From positions 13,725,640-13,789,639 of the forward strand of contig JAVDOI010000012.1 of the NCBI GenBank assembly GCA_032191485.1: a stretch of DNA of 64,000 nt. The letters are read 5' to 3'. The notes under the pieces were generated by a model, which was not told the DNA's origin, did no database searches, and worked only from the letters and a program-made list of their open reading frames with translations. Origin of the DNA: Leptoclinus maculatus (taxonomy: Eukaryota; Chordata; Actinopteri; Perciformes; Stichaeidae). This document shows, one piece after another, positions 38,766 through 48,700 of this stretch. A program made the position numbers and the translations under genes. Each line of letters starts with the position of its first letter. The first letter of the stretch is position 1.

Positions 38766-41700
38766 TCCTGTGTTATTTGACCCATCCACCAACCTTCCTT
38801 CCCGCCCTTTGCTGACTTTCTTGCTTTTAATATTACATCCATTGTTCTGAGTGTCTTATAATGACACATATGGGTTTACAATGGAGTTAGAAGCTAAAGA
38901 GTGCCTTGTGCGTCAGTATCGACACACCTAGTGCCACTGCTCAGACTTCGGTATTTGATGCTCTGGCAGTGAGATCAGGATGCTCTAGGCAGGCGAGATA
39001 ATCCAAAAGTGAAATGCTGAGGGGGAGGAAGGCACTGTGCCTAAGGGCCTCTGCCTCTGTCTCTAATGAGGGAAGAGAAAGTAGGATGCAATGTCTCTTC
39101 TCCACAGACAGCAGAACAGGAAAATAGTTAAACCTCTTCTCTCTGCTCAGCCTACCTTGCTAGCACCTCTCCTCTCCTCACTCCATCTTTCTCCACAGTT
39201 CCAAGCTCACTCCTCCACAGAGGAAAGACTCCTGCAGACTGACTGTGCCTGCTTGTCCCTAATTTAGAGAGCTGCTGTGTGGAAGTTGCCCAAGCCACCA
39301 CCCTCTTTGTCTGAGAGCTTATGATTGTCTCAGCAAAGCAACTTGGCTACCTGAAACACAGCGCATGCTTCTGCAGTTTCTGACTGCTGCAGCGATATCC
39401 CTAAAGCCAGCCAGTGTAGCTGTTGTCAGTGATGTGTAAGAGACTCAATCAAAAGCCTGGGGCTTTAATTATTCTCAGTCTGTCTTGAGTATCATAAGCA
39501 ACCAACCACTAATTACCACAAGTGCTGGTGCACTTTGCTCCTGCTTATGGAGGAGTATGAAAACCCAACTGATGAGAACAGACCAAAGGCTGGACCCAGT
39601 GAGGAGGGCGTGCAGAGAGGGAGCTTTCAACCCCAATCCCGGGGCGTAAATTACGTAACAATATCGTAAAATATTCATGACACACCATGGGGACGGAATC
39701 CTGCCTGCTCTGAAGTGCTGAGCAAACACTTCGCCCTCAGGCACTCAAAGACTGTGAGCAGGATAAGGAAGAGCCCAAAAGTAAGGAGCTTGAAAAACAA
39801 CTGCAAGCATGAAGCCAGTTACAGTCAGGAAACAAATTATTTCCCTCACGAGGATGGCAACAGCATCCGTTCCAAAATGATATCGGTGGTATATTATGTT
39901 TATTGTATGCTTTCATGCGTTTCTGTTTATTAAGTCATCAAATAAACATGACAAATTTGATGAAGCAACTCTAAATATACACACAGCATGATAAGAAATA
40001 AATTAGCACCCAAAACCTCATAGCACATACTGTAACGCCTCATAACAACTTATTAGTGTTTTAATCATTAGACCTGGATTGTCTACAAAACAATGCAGTG
40101 GCTGTGTTATATGCACACACAAAAAAAGAAAGAATCATCTTGGGTTTAGTTTCAGCCCAGCAGTTTAGGTGAGGAAAACGTTGACAGAAGAAGAACCCGA
40201 CTTTTGAAGTCATTAGAGGGAAGTGGTGAGCAGTGAGACTCTCCTTTGCCACTCAAGGGAGTCCTACTTATGGTTTTATGTGACTTTAATGATGGAGAAA
40301 AGAACCGGAACCTGCCGAGCCGTGCCGTGCAGGAGTACAACCTTAGCTCCGCTTATTATTCAATATCCTTAGGGGTAAGGGTAGCACTGAGGATTGCTTG
40401 TACTGTGATTGTGGCAGAGCGGTTTCTGATGGGTCTCGCTGACTTTTACATTTTTGAAATTCAAATAGTGTTTCTTCAAAAAGGCCAAATTGAAAAGCTT
40501 ATCATTGAGAGGAATACTTTGAAGGAAAAATCCACCCATTATTCTATTTTGAATATACCCTCTCTTCCTCAACTCATCTTCCTCTGCACCAGTTAGTGAT
40601 GACCTGCCTTTCCCACAATGCGTCTGGACAATTGCCAGAGAATCAGCATAATTTTGCTCCCAACACAGAAGTTCATGCAATTCCACCAGAGCTGAGAGAA
40701 AATTAAAACTCGGCCAACTTAATAACCAATACACTCTAACATCACTCTAGTTTACATTTGTGGTAGAAGTTCTCAATATGTTGTGGGTTCGTGTTTTTGC
40801 GATAGTAATGGATTGCTTTGCTGTCAGCAAAAATAAAAGGCTCATTTTTCTCCATCACCTGAACTAAATACTATTATTAAATGAAATATTGAAAACAAGT
40901 TAATTGATTATTTAATAATTAGCTACATTAAGCACATGGGGAACATTTTATCAACTTGTTTACGTTATTAAATTGTTCGCATGAAGATTAAATCCTGAAG
41001 AGAAAATTATAGAAACAAAGTGGTGATATGCATCTTGTTCACTACAGTAAATTCAAAAACGAGTACCAGGTCTACTTCATGCATATCCACTATCATCTTT
41101 TGACTCGTGTAGTGTTAACATTATTAAAAATATTAAGCCATGTGATATTCTTTTCACCTGAGGCCACTTCCGCGCCCCATACAAATCTCATTTCCACGGC
41201 TTCTTGTTTCCATATCAGTGTGATTCATGAAAAAATGTTCCGCCTGTCGACTGCAAAACACAAGATAAGTCGATTAAAGGCTTTTAGAGCTTCCCAGTTT
41301 TCCACAATGTTTATTTGAAATACTAGAGGAATGAATATCTAAGAAAGGTCGCCACCATTGTTGTGACTGGCTCTGCTTTTTATTTGCAATTAATGCTATC
41401 TACTTGGCATTTGGTGTAACATTATGAAAACCAACACTGATCAAAGACAGTGACATTGATAGGCATCTGTTTTTCAGACAGGGATTGTGAAGCACTTGTC
41501 TGTCGGTGTTGGTGTTCCAATAAAAACGAATTTGGACGACTCATTGCTGCACTTTATACAATTCATTACCACAGTGTTACACATTCAGACTGGAGAAAGC
41601 CTCGTATAATGTTGGACAATTGTGGGGTTTCCAGGGTTGATTACTTTACCAATAGCACCACTGTTACCAACCTGCCTGTTTACCATCCATGTTCGTGTAG

Positions 41701-42665
41701 AGACTGAACACCCTGTGATTTCCCCCCCCCCCCACACCAGTGAGAAATCCACCATTGGAGGTGGATGCATTTGCACATACTCTATTACATAAAAGCCTGT
41801 TCTTATGCTTTTCCGTCCTTCCGTCTCATCCCAATGTGGATGCAAAGAGTCGGACAGGTGCAGCTCATGGTTATTCGGCTGCAGCTCTGTGATCTGCAGA
41901 ACATGTTCAGCTAATGGCTGCTCCCAATACCGACCATTGCTTGTATCACGTAAAGGATTGTACCCAGAAATGGTATTATGCCAAGATCACGTCCGACTCT
42001 ATGAAATTAATTATTCTGCTCGAGTCTTGATTGTCCTTCCATACATCAAAGTTTATGTTCCCGCTATCTCTTGCCATGAGTGGTTTTTATTAGCTGCCTT
42101 TTAAATATAGTGTTTCCTTGTTGGAGTGAAGTGGCCTCATCCTGTAGCATCCGCCTCTGTCCCTCAGTGGGGTTTGTCCATCGTGCTCAAGGCCCTCTCA
42201 AGCAGGCTGTTCAAGCCCACGGGGCAGATACCTTTAAGGCCATTGTCTATCAAAAACAGGATTCTTGCTTACTCTGACCTCAGTCCAGAGGGAGAATAAC
42301 TTGTGCACCCTTTCAGAATCTGAGTAGCACCATACTCACACAAAACTACATTTTTGCACAAGAACACAAAGTCTTGGATGGAACAGCTCAATGCCCTATA
42401 GAGGGGGGGGAAATAATTTGTTCCCACTGCAGGATTTGGCAAACTTTTTGGAACACATAACAACTCCTTTGCAAAATCCTGCTCAAACAGAGGCTTGCCA
42501 ATTTGTGAAGAAGTCGCACAAGCTTGCGAGTGGACAGGCCCTCCGCTGGCAATTTGATGTGCCCTCCACAAGGAGTCTGGCAGCAAGCCTTTCTTTTATT
42601 TCTTTCTTTATTTCATTTAATCCCAGCCACTTGCACACAGTGAGGCATACAGGTTATTTATTAAA
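38766..42665. other. Non-coding intronic stretch, no gene seen
   Basis: No gene recognised. It holds a C12 run at 41722-41733. Open frames such as 40246-40596 (+) and 40369-40734 (-) overlap one another on opposite strands and carry no known motif. Confidence 0.45.
41722..41733 (+). repeat. Homopolymer C12
   Basis: Twelve consecutive C. Confidence 0.9.
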
Positions 42666-42667
42666 CC

Positions 42668-42756
42668 CTGGTATTGGATCGGTACTCTGTATCGGCCGAT
42701 ACCCAGAGCCCAGGTATCAGGACTGGGACTGAAAAAGTTGGATCAGTGCATCCCTG
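42668..42756 (-). mobile_element. End of a non-autonomous DNA transposon (hAT-like MITE), fragment
   Basis: The segment has ATCGGCCGATACCCAGAGCC, CAGGTATCAG and a final GGATCAGTGCATCCCTG. Read on the minus strand the end is CAGGGATGCACTGATCC, close to the CAGGGATGCACCGATC terminus common among hAT-type MITEs in fish. The partner terminus was not found, so this is a one-ended relic. Confidence 0.5.
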
Positions 42757-43674
42757 TTGGAAACATTTCCCATAGAATTAATGCATGTATAAAACAGTTC
42801 TGTGCAGCCAGAAAAGATGTTGGCATGTGACATAAAGTGCTGGAGGCACATACATGCACAATTTTAGTCAATTCGTAAAAACAAGTCCATCAAGCCCTGG
42901 AAGCCCATTAGAGGCCCTCACTTGTGTTCGTAGAGCCAGGGTTACATTACATAACCTCTGACGTCTTTCTGCAGCTAGTCGGGCATGAATATTGGGATAT
43001 TATGAAAAAGAGACAACCTGTTTTGACACAGTCCTTATGCTCATTACTCGGGTTGTGGTCTGCAGTTTGGTTTGACAGCACTGAGCAGGTATTACGAAAG
43101 TCCTGTCATATACTGTTTATGTGTTGCTCTCATTTGCATATTATGTTTGCATCTGCTGAGCCAACACAATGCAGGGGCTCATTGTATGCACTATATTCAA
43201 TAGCAGTGTAATGTGCTCATGGTACCATGCATGGCTTACCCGGATTAATTAGAAGAAGGCAACACTAAGGACTCCTGGCATATTAATGTCATTAGTGAGG
43301 AGAATTATGGCGTAGTCGTCAGATCCTAGTTTTCTGGACAGTGGGAAGACATTTCTGAAACTACTGTGATTCGAACTTCTGAGGAAAATAAAACAGTCAA
43401 AGGAGAAGCAATAAGGACACGGACTGTGAAGTGTGGAATGAAAAAGCGTATGTGTGCGCATGTTTATTCAATTAAGGTGAACTTTGCTTACAGTGTGGTG
43501 ATATCGCCACAGTGCCACAAAGTTTTCCTTTGGTTTATATTGTTTTCAACCGAGAATCTGATCTCCAAAAATATGTTGGAGGTTATATCCTGTCGGGAAT
43601 ACTTTAATATATCTGTGCACTGCAACCACGATCGGAAAGATATTGAAGAAAAAGTAAAGTAAGAAGGAGGAGAA
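42757..43674. other. Start of the grm4 intron, no further feature
   Basis: The first 0.9 kb downstream of the donor in transcript direction. No repeat or gene recognised. The receptor frame remains open for 44 codons past the donor before a stop at 43546. Confidence 0.5.
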
Positions 43675-43683
43675 ACTGACCTT
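43675..43683 (-). other. Splice donor of the first grm4 coding exon
   Basis: The minus strand reads AAG|GTCAGT, a close match to the MAG|GTRAGT consensus. The cut falls after codon 178 (K), exactly where receptor homology ends and the remaining open frame turns into low-complexity hydrophobic sequence. The phase is 0. Confidence 0.85.
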
Positions 43684-44214
43684 GAAGAGACGCAAGATGT
43701 TGGCTACCATGATTGACACGGAGCTGGCAGATGCACCAATCACTCCCACCACCCTCTCAGGCTTAGTGATGATGGGCGGCCCTCCGCTGAGACACTTGAC
43801 ATCGGTTGAGTCTTTCTCAATCAATGCCTGAACGAATGTCAGCGACTGCTCCAGAGCATGGGTGTCACGGGAGCAGGTGTCCAGGATGCGCGCCCCCAGG
43901 GTGATATTAGGCAGCAACTCATTGTCGTTATTGATACGATCCAGGGCGAATAACATGGCCTCCAGCCTATGGATCCCTTTCTCCTTCTTCAGCTCCCCGC
44001 AGGCTTTGCCATCGTTTCCCCTCGCATGCACTGGGAACAGCCCACCCAGAGATATGTCCCCATCAATGCGTACCGAATTGAGGTGTGTGTGGCCTGGCAT
44101 TTTGGGTTTGGCTGCCAAGGCGATGGAGAAATAACAAGTGAGCAGCAACACCCAGCAGCAGACGCCTCTGTTGCAGCCAATCCACGCTCTCTCAAAGCCT
44201 CCTCGCAGAGTCAT
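43681..44214 (-). CDS. grm4: Metabotropic glutamate receptor 4 (group III), first coding exon, partial
   Basis: This exon encodes the first 178 residues of a class C G-protein-coupled receptor that senses glutamate at presynaptic membranes and couples to Gi/o. Residues 1-35 form a signal peptide (hydrophobic core WVLLLTCYFSIALAA). The ligand-binding Venus-flytrap domain follows, with GDISLGGLFPVHARG (52-66), ELKKEKGIHRLEAM (74-87), an NIT sequon at 103, ILDTCSRDTHALEQSLTFVQ (110-129) and GASASSVSIMVANILRLFK (160-178). K79, R83 and S164 fall where human mGlu4 has glutamate-contact residues K74, R78 and S159. C72 and C114 match a conserved disulfide. FALDRINND, DTHALEQ and SGGPPIITKPERVVGVIGAS favour GRM4 over GRM6, GRM7 or GRM8. 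The ATG is fixed by an in-frame TAG four codons upstream and an A at -3. The frame stays open past K178, but that tail is intron: homology stops exactly at AAG|GTCAGT, in phase 0. The remaining exons lie beyond the left edge or were not seen. Confidence 0.9.
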
Positions 44215-44684
44215 AATGAAAGGCTAAATCTGCATCCAAATACAAATTCAAGCCCTTTGAAAAAGAAAGTGTCGTGCACGCATATACCCACTCACACACA
44301 CACACAAATGTCCTGAAGGTTAAGCACAATTTTTTTCAGAGCACAGTCGTCTTCAGAAGTCTCTTCTCATGGTTTATAGCTCTGACACAAACTCGGTGGT
44401 ACTAATTATGCACCCTCTCTCTCTCTTTCTTCTTTCTTCTTTCCCCTCTGTGTTTCACTCTCTTCCTGCACCTCAGAGTGGCGGCTTCAGGCAGTAACTA
44501 AACAGCACCGGGGTGAGCTGAGACAGAGTCCACAGAGAGAATTCTCACAAGGCAAGAACAAAGGTGGGAAGTCGGCCTCTCTTCTCTGCTTCTCCGGGAT
44601 CACTCGGGTGCGTTTAGCGCTCCTCTTGGTCCTTCAAGCAGGCTGAAAGTCATGAGACGAGCCAGTGGGTTCCACAGCAGGCTC
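44215..44684 (-). other. grm4: grm4 5' untranslated leader, 3' part, with four uORFs
   Basis: This is the stretch between the predicted splice acceptor and the grm4 ATG. It contains four upstream ATGs, each followed by a stop before the main start: 44653-44600 (17 codons), 44370-44353 (5 codons, A at -3, the best context), 44283-44248 (11 codons) and 44235-44224 (3 codons, in the receptor frame). Around 44401-44460 the transcript strand is purine-rich (CT-rich on the + strand). The leader length rests on the acceptor call. A promoter inside this stretch would shorten it. Confidence 0.6.
44373..44378 (-). promoter_or_regulatory. TATAAA hexamer inside the grm4 leader
   Basis: The minus strand reads GCTATAAACC here. 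If it acted as a TATA box, transcription would start near 44345 and remove the two most distal uORFs. A lone hexamer is common by chance, so this is only a candidate for an internal promoter. Confidence 0.15.
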
Positions 44685-44710
44685 CTGAAAAAAGAGAGGG
44701 GAGGTGTTAG
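44685..44710 (-). other. Predicted splice acceptor and branch point upstream of the grm4 coding exon
   Basis: Read on the minus strand, CTAAC (44710-44706) is followed by an almost unbroken pyrimidine tract and TTTTTTCAG, with AG at 44686-44685. The branch A at 44707 lies 23 nt before the exon start at 44684, a normal spacing. This is a textbook U2-type 3' splice site. It implies at least one further, non-coding exon upstream at higher coordinates. Confidence 0.65.
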
Positions 44711-45303
44711 ACACTAAGGAAGCAACAGAAAGAGCAAAGGGAGACTTGATAGATTAAAAGCAATCGCATTGATCTAATATATAATAGATTAATGCAGTGG
44801 GTTTGCCTTGTATTAGTCTTTAACACAGTGAATGGGAGACAAGTTGCTATGTCACCCTCTCCATATTTTAATGGATAATATCATACTCAAAACTGCATTG
44901 GGCAGTCAGCGATGCAAACTAGTTCCCATATCCTAAAATACGAGCAGAAATAATTCCGGAGACCCAGCACTCCACACAGGAAATCTGTTCTGTGTTGCAC
45001 CCATGCCTCGGCTGCTTTCAGAGCACCGCGATGAATTATTTCTATGTGCCTTGAGCATAACTGATTCGCTGCTGCTTGGCACCGTTTCATAGACTTCATA
45101 ACCGCACACTGCTCTGCTCATGTAGATCCTCTCCAGAGTGTTTTAACCAAAAGGTTATGAAATATAGTGCTAAATTAAGAGCATGGGATTCTGATAACGA
45201 AAGACACAATATTCCTCGGGTTGTGAACACATCTGCTCTTTGCACATCTGATCCCTCGTAGTCTCGCATAACCCTTGCATCAAGAGTGGTAATGGGTACT
45301 CTC

Positions 45304-45308
<5 letters not shown>

Positions 45309-45344
<36 letters not shown>

Positions 45345-45346
45345 GT
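45309..45346 (+). repeat. (GT)n microsatellite
   Basis: About 19 GT units with one C interruption at 45340. Confidence 0.95.
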
Positions 45347-45483
45347 TCTCTCAACAGTAGGCCTGCCTCCCCCACAGTGCCAGACTAATAGAGCAGAGGA
45401 TCTGGACACAGTGGGAGAGTCTTGCAGCTCTCCCTCTCTCTCTCTCCACCTCAATTGACCATCTCACACACATTTTTTACTTC

Positions 45484-45720
45484 ATGCTGCTTTTGTGTGC
45501 TAACATACAGCGTCCCGCGGCGGTGCGGCCCATAACAGAGGACACAGAGGGCAAAAAGCTCATTCGAGACCACAAAGGTGTGCTACCTTGCAGCAGCTGC
45601 CGCACACGCATCACTGTGGAGCAGCGATATTTTTACGATTATTTAAATGGAGATGGAGGTGTAGTGGGTCGCATCTTTCCCTCTAATGTTGAGTACACGT
45701 TTGTAGAACTATCTCGTTGA
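45484..45720 (+). other. Unassigned 78-codon open frame, coding-like composition
   Basis: The frame is preceded by an acceptor-like AACATACAG (ending at 45510) and translates as a balanced, charged peptide (for example PITEDTEGKKLIRDHKG and RITVEQRYFYDYLNGDGG). It has more C or G at third positions than nearby sequence and a CpG-rich start. I recognise no family. It could be a small exon on the strand opposite grm4, a conserved regulatory element, or chance. No donor was identified, and the frame ends in TGA. Confidence 0.15.
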
Positions 45721-48700
45721 ATCGGAGGAGTCAAGAGATTCGCCGCGACTCATGAATTAAAGACAACGTCGCCGTCATGTGTGCATCTTTGCTTTCTTTA
45801 ACTTTGGACATCAAATCAAATAATAAAGACGGGCCTATACTCGAAACACTTCAAGGAGGCCTGTCTTGTGCCACTCCTCTCGCCCTGCTGGGAACCAAAA
45901 GGAGATATTTATATCATCCTGCACAGATCGCCCCTCTAAAACAGAGCATCCATAATGAATGAGGGCCTACCAGTCGCTGCAAAACATTTCATTCTAGGGG
46001 AAAGCCTCGAAGAGAAGGACGGCCACGTAGGCTCGGCCTTTTATAATGGAGTTGAAAACAGACAAACAAAGCTGCGCCTGGGTAGTGATGACGGCGCGAC
46101 ACCTGTTTTTTAACAGAACCACCATGTAGAAAGTGGTCAATGTTGTTTGGACCATGAGGATTCTCTAGAGCCATATGCTATACTTTGCAAAGATTTGCAG
46201 CACGGGTGGCCCGCAAATAGCTTTTTAATTTGACGATTGCATTTTGATAATAATGTTGTTTGATCATTTTCAAAGAGATCATAATCTCAGACTGGAAATT
46301 AGGGAGCTGCAGGCAAGGAGTTTGCCTCACATTTCAAATCACCTTATCCTTCGTCATTGTGATGACAAACTACAGCCGGGATAATTACAGTGCGGCGCTG
46401 AACAAAACAACCAGATAAATGAAGTGCCGGACAATACTGTAATAATTGAGTCACGTTTTAAGAATAAGCCCCCGACAACTCGGATGAGGTCCTCCCTGCC
46501 TCTCGGGATCTTTTTGGAAGAGGTGGACAAGCGGTGCCCCTACACTGTCATCGCTCTGAGAAATACTGCGCGCACAGTGGCAGCTTTACCAGATGTTTAG
46601 TTACAAGGCCCAGATGGGCAGAGGAGATAAACATCAGCTGTCTGCAGAGAGCGGGAGTGAGGGGGAATTGCAGAATGCACACAGCAGCCGTCTTCCCCAC
46701 ACTGTGACGGGGAGGAACTCCGGCTTCTTCTGCACTCGACCACGGTCACCCGCTGCTGTGTGCACTCCCTCGCTGATGGCTGACAGAGCTTGTAGGGTTC
46801 AGTCCACTGAGGGTCTCTCTAAAATGGAATGACACATTGCCATGGAATACACTTTTGTATGAAGCATCTACTGGAGTGTGTCTGGAATTGATGGAATTTT
46901 TTGGGGCATTTGTGTGCTTTTTACACGGCTGAGTGAACGGAAACCATTCATTAAAGTTAAATTAATCACTATTGAAGTCTGTTTGTTTACGATGTGAGTG
47001 CAAATTAATCCAATGTTCAACAGCGAATAGTCGATAAAGCCATCTTACCAATGCTCAGTTCATTTCTTTGCACTATTAAATTGGCTTTAAGGAAAGTGAA
47101 GGTAAACATGTGGGTGTGCGTGGAGTAATTTCATGTCATGGTTGCTATCAACTGACCGTTTTAGAGAAAGACTTTATGATTTCTATATATTTTCTTTCTA
47201 GATATTTTAAAATCGATCTTGGTAATTGTTTCCAGAGCAATTAGCTGCATGGAGATTTTTGAATAAAGGCTCTTTTTTTTTTTTTTAGCAGCACCACACA
47301 CTCTGTTCTGACGTTTTAATTGAATGCAATTTACTTAAATTTGTTACAAGCATGGGGAAGTTGAATGCCTTCTAGGGAGGTTCTCTGAGGTATTTAAGTT
47401 AAGTATCCGAGAGCTGCAAAAAAAAGATGAAATGCTATAAATGAAGGGACACATGAGAACGGCCTCTGAAACAGTCCAAACCTTTTCTCTGCCAAATGAT
47501 CAAAGATTGCCGAAAAGGAATTCTAAACTTTGAATCAGCCTTTGGCTACTCGCCAAACACCGAGGCAGAAAGACAAGCAAACCCCCAGCAAAAGCCAGAC
47601 AGCTTCCGAGGCAACTCGGGCCGATAATTAGCAACTGAATATCATTTCAGCTATTGTTTGTATTAAATAGCATCAAAGCCATCTTTTCAGCTGGCGTTTT
47701 TTATAATCATGCAGTTACTGTCTTTAGTTAGTGTCTCCTATTCGACAAGAATTTCGATGAATACTAGAAAAACTTGAACCAAACAATGACACTGCTCTAA
47801 CAACATGTAACACTATGCAACCAAACAAACCAGTGTGAATATTTTATCTTCAGAAATACTAAATAATCTGCGCAGAAAATACTGGTGCTACAAGTCTACT
47901 GCTACTACTACTCTTTTTAGTTTGAGTATTTGATGGTGTCAGGTTTGGATGTTTTATTCATTCTCTCTAAACTCTGAAAAGCACCAAAGAAATGCAGCAA
48001 GACACACCCCCCCTTGATTTTAAATCCTGTCGTGTCTGCAAAGCCCCACTATGACATGCGGCCTGCTAATAGGTCTGTCACAGTGTAGCTGGGACCGCCT
48101 GACAGTTATGTCCTAATCCGACAGAGAGCTGCTGTTTTGGCCGTTCTGCTTCAGCAGAGGAGATACTTAGGCCCCAAAAGACCATATGATCACAGTGGAG
48201 AATGGAGATCAAGTCCTCGGTACAGAGAGGGTTACGCTGCCTGCTGGTCTGCTCGGATACATAGGTGTTTATTTTTCATTGTAAATGATCAGGTACTAGT
48301 TAAGTTCACGTGCATAGTTAATAGAAAATGTTGCGTAGCTCCTTGTGACTCAATGAGCAGCTGTTCTAAAGAAATGTCATTTTAACGTCATTGTCTCTTT
48401 CTTGTTTTTTATCCGAGCAATCCATCAGAGGAGAGAATTGTAATAGTCAGTTGCCTCTGTATCATTGTTTTCTGTGACATAGACTGTTTCTGTGTCATTT
48501 TCTGCTGGAATATAAAAGAAACGGGAGCTTAATTATTATTGACGTCAAACTGATGACTGTGACTATTGTTTTTTAGACAATAGAAGTATAGCGAGGGGGG
48601 GGAAGCCTGTCCTCATTGCTGAGGAGAGTAGTGACAGATCCTGTAAAAGCGGTGACTCACTGGCTATGGTGTTTGAGAAGAATCCATTTAATTTACACTT

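Larger units (their letters stand above)
1..43680 (-). other. Large grm4 intron following the first coding exon, continuing beyond the left edge
   Basis: The stretch begins at the donor GT (43680-43679) and runs on the minus strand to the left edge. I saw no second receptor exon (the expected peptide begins with an IPQISYAST-like motif) and no other recognisable gene. Long introns flanking the first coding exon are usual in vertebrate mGluR genes. The call fails if a short exon was missed. Confidence 0.6.

Noticed and set aside
43546..43680. Continuation of the receptor frame for 44 codons past K178
   Set aside because: Homology to mGlu receptors stops exactly at a consensus donor (AAG|GTCAGT). 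The remainder is a hydrophobic low-complexity run, which fits intron read-through.
43681..44214. Assignment of the receptor exon to grm6, grm7 or grm8
   Set aside because: The blocks FALDRINND, DTHALEQ and SGGPPIITKPERVVGVIG match GRM4 better than the corresponding paralogue segments as I know them. A tree would settle any doubt.
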